A stretch of 64,000 nucleotides of DNA from Bacillus sp. 1780r2a1 (GTDB taxonomy: Bacteria; Bacillota; Bacilli; Bacillales; Bacillaceae_H), in the NCBI GenBank assembly GCA_024134725.1, contig CP099863.1, forward strand, positions 1,731,501-1,795,500. The letters are read 5' to 3'. This document shows, one piece after another, positions 9,626 to 18,801 of this stretch; within the stretch, counting starts at the first letter, position 1, and the number at the start of each line of letters is the position of its first letter. Position numbers and translations under genes: made by a program. The notes under the pieces are model-generated. The model saw only the letters and a program-made list of their open reading frames with translations, did not search any database and was not told where the DNA came from.

Positions 9626-10705
9626 ATGAACAAAAAACTTACACAACTTTTTAGTTTGCTAATGGTTTTAACGCTTGTGTTTTTAGCAGGCTGCGGAGTA
9701 TCAGAAAACAATCAATCATCAAGTGAGAAAAAGAGTAATAAAAAGGAAGGTCCAGAGGTTGTAAACTTATATACTAGCCGTCACTATGAAACAGACGATG
9801 CATTATACAAAGCGTTCACGGAAGAAACGGGTATTAAAGTAAACGTTGTCAAAGGAGAGGAAAACGAACTGATTGAACGTCTTTCTCGAGAGGGACAAGC
9901 AACAAAAGGTGATTTATTCTTAACGTCTGATGCCGGTCGATTACACTGGGCAAAAGAAAAAGAATTGCTTCAAAATGTAGAAAGCGAAACATTAAATAAC
10001 AATATTCCTGCAAACCTTCGTGATAAAGACAGCGAATGGTTTGGTTTAACAAAGCGCGCACGTGTAATTGTTTATGCAAAAGATCGTGTGAAGCCAGAAG
10101 ATTTATCAACATATGAAGCATTAACAGAGCCAAAGTGGAAAGGTAAAGTACTTGTAAGGCCTTCTGAAAACGTTTATAACCAGTCGCTTCTTGCTTCGTT
10201 TATTTCACTAAACGGTGAAGACAAAGCAAAAGAGTGGGCGAAGGGAATTGTGAAAAATATGGCGCGTGATCCCCAAGGAAATGATCGTGACCAAGCAAAA
10301 GCGGTTGTTGCTGGTGAAGGTGACGTTGCTATTATGAATACGTATTACATCGGTGTAATGAAAAACTCTACAGATCCAGAAGAAGTAAAGGTAGCAGATC
10401 AAGTAGGCGTGTTTTTCCCGAACCAAGAGACAGATGGTACACACATTAACGTCAGCGGTATTGGTTTAACAAAGCATGCTAAAAATAAAGAAAATGCGAT
10501 TAAGTTAATGGAATTCTTGTCTAGCGAAGAAGCGCAAGGGAAATTTGCTGAAGCAAACTATGAGTACCCAGTTAACCCGAACGTAGAGCCATCTGAGCTT
10601 TTAAAGTCATGGGGAGAGTTTAAAGAGCAAGACCTAAACTTATCTGAGCTTGGTGAAAAGAATGCTGAAGCTGTTAAGCTATTTAATGAAGTAAGCTGGA
10701 AATAA
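9626..10705 (+). CDS. Ferric-iron ABC transporter, substrate-binding lipoprotein
   Basis: 359-aa extracellular solute-binding lipoprotein. The signal peptide ends in the lipobox LVFLAGC (Cys about residue 23). The mature part begins with a Ser/Lys linker and the family block VNLYTSRHYETDDALYKAF. Tyrosines in the second lobe (NTYYIGVM) are in the place of the iron-binding tyrosines of FbpA/FutA proteins. First gene of a binding protein-permease-ATPase operon behind a Fur box. Family knowledge (class IV ferric-binding proteins) plus the operator make Fe(III) the likely ligand. Confidence 0.9.
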   Translation: MNKKLTQLFSLLMVLTLVFLAGCGVSENNQSSSEKKSNKKEGPEVVNLYTSRHYETDDALYKAFTEETGIKVNVVKGEENELIERLSREGQATKGDLFLTSDAGRLHWAKEKELLQNVESETLNNNIPANLRDKDSEWFGLTKRARVIVYAKDRVKPEDLSTYEALTEPKWKGKVLVRPSENVYNQSLLASFISLNGEDKAKEWAKGIVKNMARDPQGNDRDQAKAVVAGEGDVAIMNTYYIGVMKNSTDPEEVKVADQVGVFFPNQETDGTHINVSGIGLTKHAKNKENAIKLMEFLSSEEAQGKFAEANYEYPVNPNVEPSELLKSWGEFKEQDLNLSELGEKNAEAVKLFNEVSWK

Positions 10706-10783
10706 AAAATAGATACTCTTTATGCCGTATTTCCGTTTGGAGGTACGGCACTATCTATTTATAGTAAAGGTGGGGAGAAGTAA

Positions 10784-12418
10784 TTGAACTTAATCAGGCA
10801 GGTAAAGATTCAGTTTAATACGTGGTCATTTTTTAGCTTTTTGTTTATTACTGTTGTATTGTTACCGATTTTCATTATGAGCGTTCAATTTTTCTCAGAA
10901 CCTAGCGAAAATTGGACTCATATTAAAGAATTTTTACTAGCAAATTACTTAATAACAACCGTTACACTTGTCAGTGCGACGGCTATATTTACAGCATTTA
11001 TTGGAGTAAGTACAGCGTGGCTTTTGTCAGCATATGACTTTCCAATGCGTTCATTTTTTAAATGGGGCCTTATCTTACCCTTAGCCATCCCTCCTTACAT
11101 TGGTGCGTACACGTATCATGGGATTTTAAATTATACGGGTGTGATACAAGCAACACTGCGTAATTCATTTGATATCACCGTTAATCAAAAATACTTTACT
11201 ATCATGAACGTACCAGGAGCCATCTTTATTTTCACTATTTTTTTATATCCTTATGTTTATATTATTACGAAGAGTTTTCTCGAAAAGCAGTCCGCATCTT
11301 TAATTGAAAATGCTAGACTTTTAGGAAGTAGTCCGCTTCGCTTGTTCTTTCGCGTCGTGTTGCCTATATCACGTGCCGCCGTTATTGGTGGCGTCAGCTT
11401 AGTAAGTTTAGAAGTGCTAAACGACTTTGGTGTAGTGAAGTACTTTGGTGTTCAAACGTTTAGTACCGCTATTTTTCAAGCGTGGTTTGGCATGAGTGAC
11501 TTAGGTTCAGCCATCAAGCTTTCCGGGATGCTTATGCTCATCGTAGTTGGTTTACTTACAATTGAAAAGGTCCTTCGAGGACGCAAGCGGTTTGGGTATT
11601 CAACGACAAAAGTGAGACCTTTAACACCCGTTCGGTTAAAAGGTGTCAAGGCTTGGGGAGTTTTTTTATATTTTCTACTTATTTTTATGGTTTCTTTTCT
11701 CATTCCGTTTGCACAATTAACTCAATGGGCGCTTATGACGTATGAACAAATTTTAAATCAAGAATTTCTGCAGTTAATTTGGAATTCAACATCAGTAGCT
11801 TTTATTTCAGCAAGCATTATTATTGTTATTGCCTTAGTGGTTGGAAACTTCACAAGACTTTTTCAAGGTGTGCTTTCAGCAGTCTTTTCAAAGGTAATTA
11901 TCCTTGGATATTCTGTACCAGGAGCCGTTATTTCAATTGGTGTATTAGCACTGTTTTTGATTCTTGACCAACAGCTTTTCACTCTGTACGAACAAATGGG
12001 TAAAGAACCCACTTTAGTACTAAGCGTCAGTGTAGCCATGCTCATCTTTGCTTATGTTATTCGCTTTTTATCCATTGGATACAACTCAGTCGAAGCTGGC
12101 TTTTCAAAAGTGGGCGTAACGTTTACAGAAGCATCTAGAACATTAGGAATGAGCATGACAAAAACATTTTTTAAAGTCGATATGAAGCTTATCAAAGGAG
12201 CCATTTTTGGCGGATTTATTCTCGTCTTTATCGATATTTTAAAAGAGTTAACTCTAACTTTAATTTTACAGCCTTTTAATTTTAGTACGCTAGCGACGAA
12301 AGCATTTGAGTATGCAGGAAATGAAATGATTCATGAAGCAGCAGTATCATCAATGCTTATTATTTTAATTAGCGGGGTATCTATTTTCTTTTTTCATAAA
12401 GTACTAGAAAAGGAGTAA
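10784..12418 (+). CDS. Ferric-iron ABC transporter permease (double domain)
   Basis: 544-aa inner-membrane permease, a fusion of two binding-protein-dependent transport domains with about 12 membrane segments. Each half has the EAA loop that docks the ATPase: ENARLLGSSPLRLFFRVVLP near residue 173, and EASRTLGMSMTKTFFKVDMK near 451. This duplicated layout is typical of FbpB/FutB ferric permeases. Starts at TTG behind GGTGGGGAG. Lies 78 bases after the binding protein and 5 bases before the ATPase gene, in one Fur-controlled operon. Confidence 0.92.
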   Translation: MNLIRQVKIQFNTWSFFSFLFITVVLLPIFIMSVQFFSEPSENWTHIKEFLLANYLITTVTLVSATAIFTAFIGVSTAWLLSAYDFPMRSFFKWGLILPLAIPPYIGAYTYHGILNYTGVIQATLRNSFDITVNQKYFTIMNVPGAIFIFTIFLYPYVYIITKSFLEKQSASLIENARLLGSSPLRLFFRVVLPISRAAVIGGVSLVSLEVLNDFGVVKYFGVQTFSTAIFQAWFGMSDLGSAIKLSGMLMLIVVGLLTIEKVLRGRKRFGYSTTKVRPLTPVRLKGVKAWGVFLYFLLIFMVSFLIPFAQLTQWALMTYEQILNQEFLQLIWNSTSVAFISASIIIVIALVVGNFTRLFQGVLSAVFSKVIILGYSVPGAVISIGVLALFLILDQQLFTLYEQMGKEPTLVLSVSVAMLIFAYVIRFLSIGYNSVEAGFSKVGVTFTEASRTLGMSMTKTFFKVDMKLIKGAIFGGFILVFIDILKELTLTLILQPFNFSTLATKAFEYAGNEMIHEAAVSSMLIILISGVSIFFFHKVLEKE

Positions 12419-12423
12419 AGCTT

Positions 12424-13122
12424 ATGTATGTACAGGTCAATAATTTATCTTTTCAATATCGGAACGCTTCAAAAGAGACAATAGAAAATTTTAACCTCGA
12501 GATCATGAAGGGAGAGGTTGTGTCAATACTCGGACAAAGTGGTAGTGGAAAAAGTACCGTTCTTCGCCTACTGGCTGGACTGGAAGTTCCAAAGACAGGT
12601 CAGATTATCATTAATAGTCAAACGATGTGTGATTCACGTGTGTTTATGCAACCTGAAAAAAGAGGAGTGGGTCTTGTCTTTCAAGACTACGCGTTATTTC
12701 CCCATATGAATGTGGAAGAGAACGTCAAGTTTGGATTAAAGAAAATGACGAGGAAGCAAAAGTATGCAAGAATTGATGAAGTCTTGGAACTTGTTGGATT
12801 AACAGAGTATGGAAAGCGTTACCCGTATGAACTAAGCGGTGGACAGCAGCAGCGCGTAGCATTAGCTCGGGCGCTAGCACCATCGCCGTCTTTACTGATG
12901 TTTGATGAACCTTTTAGTAACTTAGATACGGACTTACAGCACCGTATACGAGATGAGCTTAGAGTAATATTAAAGACAACAGGCATAACATCAATTTTTG
13001 TGACTCATGATCAAACGGATGCTAAGAAATTAGCAGATCGGGTTATTGTAATGGAAAAAGGTAAAATTATTAGAGTTGGAAAGCCAGAAGAGCTCTTAAC
13101 GAGAGCCGTATCTTTGGGATAA
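12424..13122 (+). CDS. Ferric-iron ABC transporter ATPase, short form
   Basis: 232-aa ABC ATPase: Walker A GQSGSGKST (residues 37-45), Q-loop VFQDYALFPHM, signature LSGGQQQRVALARAL (about 137), Walker B LLMFDEP (about 157) and H-loop FVTHDQ. It ends shortly after the nucleotide-binding domain. Many FbpC proteins are about 350 aa and carry a C-terminal TOBE-type regulatory domain, which is missing here. The terminator follows directly, so this is a natural short form rather than a visible frameshift. It powers the permease encoded 5 bases upstream. Confidence 0.93.
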   Translation: MYVQVNNLSFQYRNASKETIENFNLEIMKGEVVSILGQSGSGKSTVLRLLAGLEVPKTGQIIINSQTMCDSRVFMQPEKRGVGLVFQDYALFPHMNVEENVKFGLKKMTRKQKYARIDEVLELVGLTEYGKRYPYELSGGQQQRVALARALAPSPSLLMFDEPFSNLDTDLQHRIRDELRVILKTTGITSIFVTHDQTDAKKLADRVIVMEKGKIIRVGKPEELLTRAVSLG

Positions 13123-13155
13123 AAAACAGCCACTTGTTGTAAGGTGGCTGTTTTC
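13123..13155 (+). terminator. Terminator after iron-ABC operon
   Basis: The stem ACAGCCACTT / AAGgTGGCTGT with one bulged G is flanked by an A-run and a T-run. Confidence 0.85.
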
Positions 13156-13224
13156 TTATTGTCGTATAATGCAGATGAAGAGAATACATTAAGTTGAAAC
13201 CAAGTGTAAAGGGAGATGGGAAAA

Positions 13225-13827
13225 TTGATTACGCTGCCGCTTCTTGTATACTCTCAACGCATCGTGAAACCGAAATTAGACGTTGTTTACCCAGTTATTC
13301 ATGGAATGGCTAATCAAGCAGTTCAGTATAAAATGAACGCTAAGCTATTAAAACGAACAAACGAATTAATTGTTCAACAAGGATACGGAGAAAATCCTGA
13401 TACGACCGAAACGGGATACTATGAATTGAAAAACAATCAGCGTGATGTGCTGAGCTTAATGCTCATAAACTATGCTTTTTCAGGTGGCGCTCATGGGTTA
13501 ACCGTTGTCGTACCTATGACCTTTAACACCAAAAATGGAAAGGTCTATAAATTAAAGGATTTATTCAAGCCTAATAGCAATTATGTTCAGCGCTTATCTA
13601 AGCTCGTGGAGGTACAGATTAAAGAGCGCGATATTATGGTTCTCGGAGAATATACGGGAATTAAGCCAGATCAAGACTTTTATATCGCGGATAAATCGCT
13701 TGTATTATTTTATCAGCTCTATGATTTAGCACCCTATGCATATGGGATTCCTTACTTTCCCATTTCTATTTATGATATTCAAGATATAATCGCAGACGAA
13801 GGACCTCTTGGTCAAATGTTTGGATAA
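13225..13827 (+). CDS. DUF3298 / RsiV-like domain protein
   Basis: About 200-aa protein with the SGGAHGLTVVVPMTFNTKNG block and the following KVYKLKDLFKP motif of the DUF3298 (anti-sigma-V / PdaC C-terminal) fold, preceded by a DUF4163-like N-terminal half. It has no signal peptide or membrane anchor, unlike RsiV or PdaC, so it appears cytoplasmic or needs another export route. Start choice: an in-frame ATG at 13216 sits directly on the AAAGGGAG ribosome site, so TTG at 13225, nine bases beyond it, is preferred. Function unknown; possible ligand or cell-wall-fragment binding is inferred from the family only. Confidence 0.75.
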   Translation: MITLPLLVYSQRIVKPKLDVVYPVIHGMANQAVQYKMNAKLLKRTNELIVQQGYGENPDTTETGYYELKNNQRDVLSLMLINYAFSGGAHGLTVVVPMTFNTKNGKVYKLKDLFKPNSNYVQRLSKLVEVQIKERDIMVLGEYTGIKPDQDFYIADKSLVLFYQLYDLAPYAYGIPYFPISIYDIQDIIADEGPLGQMFG

Positions 13828-13829
13828 GG

Positions 13830-14096
13830 TTACAAAAAATTTCGGTGAGGACGAACGTAGCGCTTTACTTCTGCAGCTAACTGCTGACGAAGGGATTTAT
13901 TTGATACCGCATTTGCAATATCTTTTGGTACAGGAAATATTCCAATGGAAGTAACGTGCACGCGTACGTCCCCTTCAAAAAGAGTGTCCCCTGCTTTTGT
14001 TTTAATCTTTGTGAAAACAAGGGCTTCTTTTGTCGCAGGTTTGTCTATTGAATAAGAGTCTTTAATATGAAATCGAAATGCATAATCTTCGCTCAT
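13830..14096 (-). CDS. Unknown 88-aa protein
   Basis: Family not recognised. Short soluble protein (MSEDYAFRFHIKDSYSIDKP at the start) with an alternating beta pattern in the middle and a basic C-terminus (EVKRYVRPHRNFL). An upstream in-frame ATG at 14117 exists, but the ribosome site AAGGAAGG lies seven bases before the ATG at 14096, so the shorter form is chosen. It converges on the DUF3298 gene, with two bases between the stops and no obvious terminator there. Confidence 0.6.
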   Translation of the reverse strand: MSEDYAFRFHIKDSYSIDKPATKEALVFTKIKTKAGDTLFEGDVRVHVTSIGIFPVPKDIANAVSNKSLRQQLAAEVKRYVRPHRNFL

Positions 14097-14244
14097 AAAT
14101 AGCCTTCCTTTTTTCATTTTTGTTTTATTATATTCACTAGATTCAAGCTATGTAAAGGATAAGTGTGTACGTTAATAACTGTTCATGTTTAAAAAAATGA
14201 TGCATACATTAAAACGATAATAGAAAAAAGGAGACGATAAACGG

Positions 14245-14481
14245 ATGGCTCATGAACAAGACGAACGTAATTATGAAGCGCCTTATATGGTAACCCAAGT
14301 CGATCCTTATGTATTTGCGACTCTTGAATCAGTTAAAGGTAAAGAAGTAGTTATTGAAACCGTACGTGGAAATTTACGTGGAAAAGTTAAGGATGTTAAA
14401 ATTGATCACGTTGTCATTCAATCAAAAGATTCTAGCTTTTTTGTACGTATTCAACAAATTGTTTGGATTATGCCTGAATAA
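14245..14481 (+). CDS. DUF2642 small protein (YuzF-like)
   Basis: 78-aa protein with the DUF2642 pattern: GKEVVIETVRGNLRGKVKDV followed by DHVVIQSKDSSFFVRIQQIVWIMPE, a small Sm-like beta barrel also seen in spore-coat-associated proteins of Bacillus. It resembles B. subtilis YuzF in length and in the start YMVTQVDPYVF, recognised from memory. Ribosome site AAGGAGACG. Single-gene unit ended by a strong terminator. Function unknown. Confidence 0.75.
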   Translation: MAHEQDERNYEAPYMVTQVDPYVFATLESVKGKEVVIETVRGNLRGKVKDVKIDHVVIQSKDSSFFVRIQQIVWIMPE

Positions 14482-14490
14482 TAAGTAGGG

Positions 14491-14543
14491 AAAAAGTGCA
14501 CCTCAATTGTTAGATGGTTTAACGGTTGAGGTGCACTTTTTTT
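14491..14543 (+). terminator. Terminator after DUF2642 gene
   Basis: A 15-bp perfect stem AAAAGTGCACCTCAA / TTGAGGTGCACTTTT with a 20-base loop is followed by a T-run. Confidence 0.85.
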
Positions 14544-14635
14544 GTATAAAAGTTCATTTGGCGAATGAGACAACCTTATGACTTCATACATCTTAATGGA
14601 TGGAATTTTTTAGAGACAGAGTGGAGGAATGCGCT

Positions 14636-15532
14636 ATGTTTAAGCGGATTGATAAATTATTAATTGATTTACCAGAGCCGAAAAATCCAGATCCCAACGC
14701 TGCTGCCGCTGTACAAGAGCTATTAGGTGGGAAGTTTGGAGAAATGTCTACGCTAAATAACTATATGTATCAGTCGTTTAATTTTCGTACAAAGAAAAAG
14801 CTGCGTCCATTTTATGATTTAGTCGCGAGCATTACAGCAGAAGAATTTGGGCATGTAGAACTCGTCTCTAATACAATTAATCTTATGTTAGAAGGATCTA
14901 CGTTTCCTGGTGACCCAGACATTACGCCAATGCAGAATGCAAAGGATGTACGTAATACCCAGCATTTTATTGCCACTGCGCAAACAGCTTATCCGTTTGA
15001 TTCTATGGGAAAGGCTTGGACAGGAGAAAATGTCTTTAATAGTGGAAATTTAATTCTGGACTTATTGCACAATTTCTTTTTAGAGTGCGGGGCAAGAACC
15101 CATAAAATGAGAGTATATCAAATGACGGATAACCCTGTTGCCCGTGAAATGATTGGATATTTATTAGTTCGTGGTGGCGTTCACGTTGTGGCATACGCCA
15201 AAGCGTTAGAGATTGCAACCGGAGTGGATGTTACAAAACTAGTGCCAATTCCAAATTTAAGCAATAAATCGTTCGATGCTGCTAGAAAATATGAAGACCA
15301 AGGTGTTCATCGCCGTCTCTATACATTCAGTGATGCTGATTATATGGGAATTGCGAAGATTTGGAAAGGTACGCACCCAGAAGATGGTGGGAAGCTAGAA
15401 GTCATTGAAGGAACGCCTAAAGGAGGGAAAATTCCAGACTTAGAAGAAGTAACTGAAGAATTTGCTCCGGGAATAGGTCCAGATGAGTTCGCAGAGATTG
15501 CAAAGCGATTACAGCGTAACGCAGGACTATAG
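14636..15532 (+). CDS. Manganese catalase
   Basis: 298-aa non-heme dimanganese catalase, which splits hydrogen peroxide. The ligand pattern is complete: Glu in QELLGGKFGE, Glu and His in TAEEFGHVEL, Glu in FFLECGARTHKMRVY, and His in RGGVHVVAYAKALE. The family relatives in B. subtilis are YdbD and the spore-coat protein CotJC. Lacking the adjacent cotJA/cotJB genes, this one is more likely a YdbD-type vegetative or stress enzyme. The start at 14636 follows GTGGAGGAA and is preferred over an in-frame ATG at 14600. Transcribed alone between two terminators. Confidence 0.92.
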   Translation: MFKRIDKLLIDLPEPKNPDPNAAAAVQELLGGKFGEMSTLNNYMYQSFNFRTKKKLRPFYDLVASITAEEFGHVELVSNTINLMLEGSTFPGDPDITPMQNAKDVRNTQHFIATAQTAYPFDSMGKAWTGENVFNSGNLILDLLHNFFLECGARTHKMRVYQMTDNPVAREMIGYLLVRGGVHVVAYAKALEIATGVDVTKLVPIPNLSNKSFDAARKYEDQGVHRRLYTFSDADYMGIAKIWKGTHPEDGGKLEVIEGTPKGGKIPDLEEVTEEFAPGIGPDEFAEIAKRLQRNAGL

Positions 15533-15537
15533 TGATA

Positions 15538-15567
15538 AGCAGGTGTAGATTACACCTGCTTTTTTTT
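15538..15567 (+). terminator. Terminator after Mn catalase
   Basis: A perfect 10-bp stem AGCAGGTGTA / TACACCTGCT with a 3-base loop is followed by eight T. Confidence 0.92.
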
Positions 15568-15596
15568 GTAGATAAATAGTTAACCTAAGAAGATTG

Positions 15597-15628
15597 TTCA
15601 TAATCAGTTCATATTCGTCTATTACACT
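15597..15628 (+). promoter_or_regulatory. Direct-repeat activator promoter of the glycosylation cassette
   Basis: TTCATA (15597-15602), five bases, TTCATA (15608-15613), nine bases, then the -10 TACACT (15623-15628). No good -35 is present; the repeats cover that place, as for PhoB/OmpR-class activators. The same arrangement precedes the response-regulator gene at 20166. Confidence 0.65.
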
Positions 15629-15657
15629 AACTCTACAATCAATAAAGGAGTGAAAGA

Positions 15658-17838
15658 ATGAATAGAAAACAGAAAAGAATTGATAAATGGTTAGTGGGTA
15701 TTTTAACACTGGCTGTAGCCTTAAACTTTATGAATATATGGGAAGATGAATATGTCAATCCATATTACACCTCAGCTGTCAAAAGCATGATGCAAAATTT
15801 ACATAACTTCTTTTTTGCATCGTTTGATCCAGCTGGGTTCGTAACGGTGGATAAGCCGCCCGTTGCGTTTTGGATTCAAACGATTAGTGCTAAGATTTTT
15901 GGCTTTCACGGTTGGAGTGTGATTTTGCCTCAGGCTTTAGCAGGAGTAGGATCAGTTATCTTGCTATACGTCATGATAAAAAAAATATTTGGTGTAGCTG
16001 CGGGGCGAATAGCTGCCCTAACCATGGCTATAACGCCAATTGTTCCAGCCGTTAGTCGAACCAATAATATCGATAGTTTACTCGTTTTTATCCTATTAGT
16101 AGCAACGTGGATGCTATTTAAAGCAGTAGCCATGAAGAAACACCGCTGGCTGTTTCTAGCGTTTGTGCTCATCGGTGTTGGATTTAATATGAAAATGATG
16201 CAGGCTTATATGGTTTTACCAGCATTTTACTTATTTTACTGGCTAGCAGCAAAGATTGACTGGAAGAAGAAAATAGGCTTATTATCTGGAGCAACAGTAC
16301 TACTAATTGTTGTATCGCTTTCATGGGCAACAATTGTGGACTTAATTCCAGAAGATAAAAGACCTTATATTGGAAGTAGTGAAACAAACTCAGTATTAGA
16401 GTTAGCGCTGGGTTACAACGGTATTTCGCGTTTGACAGGAGAAATGTCTAGTGGGGGTAGCAATGGACAAAATGAACAGCCGATACCTCCAAGCGGTAAT
16501 ATGCAAGATGAACCACCATTAGCAAACGAAGAGTTGCAAACTGGAGAAAATACAGCTGATTCAAGTGACAATGAAAATCAGCAAAACTCAAACTTAGATA
16601 GTGGACAAGACTTGAATTTTAAAAATGCACCAGGTGGCCAGTTCCCTCCACAAATGGACGGAGATAACAATGGTCCTGGTGGTGGAAACACTGGAAGATT
16701 TAATACAGGAACGCCTGGCGTGTTTCGCTTAATTCAAGACGGGCTGGCAGACCAGATTAGCTGGTTTTTACCACTAGCGATTGTAAGCATTATCGGTTTA
16801 TTGAGTGGCGTAAGGCTAAAAGAAACCCTGAGCACGAAAGTTCTTCATACTATATTTTGGTTAGCGTGGTTAGTACCAGTAGCTTTGTTCTTTAGCATTG
16901 CAGGATTTTTCCATCAGTATTACCTTATCATGCTAGCACCGCCAATAGCAGCAGTAATAGGAGCAGGACTCCCGGTATTATGGAAGGCGTATCGTAAAAA
17001 CGAGGGTTGGAAGTCGTGGCTGTTGCCGATAGGTATTGCATTAACAGCTGGGTTGCAGGTTAGCATTATGCTACCTGACAAGGAAACAATTGGTCTTACA
17101 TTTATCTTGGTTGTAGGGATTATCGGTATTATATTGGCTTTAGCACTTGCGGTCATAAAGCAGCGCTCAGCAATCAATACGTATATGATGACAGCAGCAC
17201 TTATTGTGCTTGTGATTGGTCCGCTTTACTGGGCAATGACACCAATTTTGTACGGTGGAAACAGCATGCTTCCAGAAGCAGGTCCAACGTCTTCCAAAGA
17301 TGGCCAGCTGCCTCAAATAGATGATATGGCATTTCCAGGTGATGAACAAGATGTCTCAATGAACAATGACAATCAAGTAGGTACGAATGAAGCACCTAAT
17401 GATGAAAAGAGTCCTACCAATAGAGAGAAAAGGAATGATGGTCCTGGAATGAACGGACAGGTTAATCAGTCTCTTCTTACGTTCCTTGAAAAAAATCGCA
17501 ATGGAACAAAGTATCTATTTGCTACCCTTGATTCAACAACGGCAGCACCATATATCATTGAAACGGGCGAAGCCGTAATGACGATGGGAGGCTTTTCAGG
17601 AGCTGATTCCATTCTAACAGTGACAAAACTTGAAGAGCTTGTTGAAAGCGGAGATGTTCATTATTTCTTAATAGGAAATCGAGGAATGGGAGGAAACGCT
17701 GAGATTATTAGCTGGATTCAGGAAAACGGTACAGAGGTTTCTGCTGAAGAATGGCGAGAAAATGAGGATAATCAGCAAGTTGGTCCCGGTGGAGGGGCTT
17801 CCAAGCTTTATTATGTTGATATGGAAGGAGAAGAGTAA
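15658..17838 (+). CDS. GT-C glycosyltransferase (family 39, YkcB-like)
   Basis: 726-aa polytopic membrane glycosyltransferase. The first extracytoplasmic loop carries the catalytic acidic motif (WEDEYVNPYYTSAVKSMMQN) and GFVTVDKPPVAFWIQ, as in ArnT/PMT-type enzymes that take sugar from a polyprenyl-phosphate donor. About 11-12 membrane segments follow. There are two long low-complexity extracytoplasmic inserts rich in Asn, Gly, Gln and Pro: roughly residues 260-355 (e.g. PGGQFPPQMDGDNNGPGGGN) and 545-600. The C-terminal domain is soluble and outside. Resembles B. subtilis YkcB. Stop and next start abut (17838/17839), so it is translationally coupled to the GT2 gene. Confidence 0.88.
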   Translation: MNRKQKRIDKWLVGILTLAVALNFMNIWEDEYVNPYYTSAVKSMMQNLHNFFFASFDPAGFVTVDKPPVAFWIQTISAKIFGFHGWSVILPQALAGVGSVILLYVMIKKIFGVAAGRIAALTMAITPIVPAVSRTNNIDSLLVFILLVATWMLFKAVAMKKHRWLFLAFVLIGVGFNMKMMQAYMVLPAFYLFYWLAAKIDWKKKIGLLSGATVLLIVVSLSWATIVDLIPEDKRPYIGSSETNSVLELALGYNGISRLTGEMSSGGSNGQNEQPIPPSGNMQDEPPLANEELQTGENTADSSDNENQQNSNLDSGQDLNFKNAPGGQFPPQMDGDNNGPGGGNTGRFNTGTPGVFRLIQDGLADQISWFLPLAIVSIIGLLSGVRLKETLSTKVLHTIFWLAWLVPVALFFSIAGFFHQYYLIMLAPPIAAVIGAGLPVLWKAYRKNEGWKSWLLPIGIALTAGLQVSIMLPDKETIGLTFILVVGIIGIILALALAVIKQRSAINTYMMTAALIVLVIGPLYWAMTPILYGGNSMLPEAGPTSSKDGQLPQIDDMAFPGDEQDVSMNNDNQVGTNEAPNDEKSPTNREKRNDGPGMNGQVNQSLLTFLEKNRNGTKYLFATLDSTTAAPYIIETGEAVMTMGGFSGADSILTVTKLEELVESGDVHYFLIGNRGMGGNAEIISWIQENGTEVSAEEWRENEDNQQVGPGGGASKLYYVDMEGEE

Positions 17839-18801
17839 ATGAGTGCAATTAAATATTCCATTGTCATTCCCGTTTATAACGAAGAAGAAGTTATTCATAC
17901 AACCTACCATCGTTTAACAGAAGTGATGAAGTCCACGGGAGAAGCGTATGAGCTTCTCTTCGTGAACGACGGTAGCCGCGATAAAACAGCTGATATTTTA
18001 ATTCAATATAGTCAACAAGACTCGTCAGTTATGCTGTTAGATTTTGCACGTAACTTTGGTCATCAAATTGCAATTACTGCCGGCATGGATTATGCCAAAG
18101 GAGATGCGGTTGTGGTGATTGATGCAGATTTACAAGATCCACCTGAATTGATTCTCCAAATGATTGATAAATGGAAGCAAGGTTACGACGTAGTCTATGC
18201 GAAGCGTACAAAGAGAAAAGGAGAATCGTACTTTAAAAAACATACCGCCGCCATGTTTTATCGATTACTGCGATCGATGACTGATATTGACATTCCTTTA
18301 GACACGGGAGATTTTCGCTTGTTAGATCGTAAAGTATGCGATCAAATGAAGCTATTACAAGAAAAGAATCGATTTGTGAGAGGTCTTGTGAGTTGGGTTG
18401 GTTTTAAGCAAATTGCCTTGGAGTATGAACGAGATGAACGAGCAGCAGGGGAATCAAAATATCCGTTGAAAAAGATGCTGAAATTATCGCTTGATGGTCT
18501 TACTTCCTTTTCATACAAGCCTTTAAAGCTAGCAACCTATACTGGCATAGCCTTATCTTTTATCGGCTTTGTCTATCTTATTATCGTTTTATATTTAAAG
18601 CTGTTTACGGACAACACAATTGCAGGGTGGTCATCTCTTATTGTTATTCAACTGTTATTTAGTGGCTTTATCTTAATGATTTTAGGAATGATTGGTGAAT
18701 ATATTGGGCGGATTTATGACGAAGCCAAAAATCGTCCGCTTTATATTGTGCGAAAAACATACAAGCAACAGCCGGTAAGAAAGTTTGCTCATCGTGAATA
18801 A
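17839..18801 (+). CDS. GT2 polyprenyl-phosphate glycosyltransferase (YkcC/CsbB-like)
   Basis: 320-aa membrane-anchored family-2 glycosyltransferase. N-terminal GT-A fold: IVIPVYNEEEVIHTTYHRL at the start, the acidic metal site VVVIDADLQDPPEL (about residue 95), DTGDFRLLDRKV and KNRFVRGLVSWVGF. Two membrane segments lie near the C-terminus (about 232-255 and 268-290). Such enzymes load a nucleotide sugar onto undecaprenyl phosphate on the inner face of the membrane, supplying the donor used outside by the GT-C enzyme upstream. The sugar cannot be read from sequence; the gtaB gene in the operon hints at glucose. Confidence 0.92.
   Translation: MSAIKYSIVIPVYNEEEVIHTTYHRLTEVMKSTGEAYELLFVNDGSRDKTADILIQYSQQDSSVMLLDFARNFGHQIAITAGMDYAKGDAVVVIDADLQDPPELILQMIDKWKQGYDVVYAKRTKRKGESYFKKHTAAMFYRLLRSMTDIDIPLDTGDFRLLDRKVCDQMKLLQEKNRFVRGLVSWVGFKQIALEYERDERAAGESKYPLKKMLKLSLDGLTSFSYKPLKLATYTGIALSFIGFVYLIIVLYLKLFTDNTIAGWSSLIVIQLLFSGFILMILGMIGEYIGRIYDEAKNRPLYIVRKTYKQQPVRKFAHRE

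Noticed and set aside
12424-13122. Frameshifted or truncated ATPase
   Set aside because: No continuation of a TOBE-type domain in any frame downstream, and a good terminator follows the stop, so the short form looks natural.
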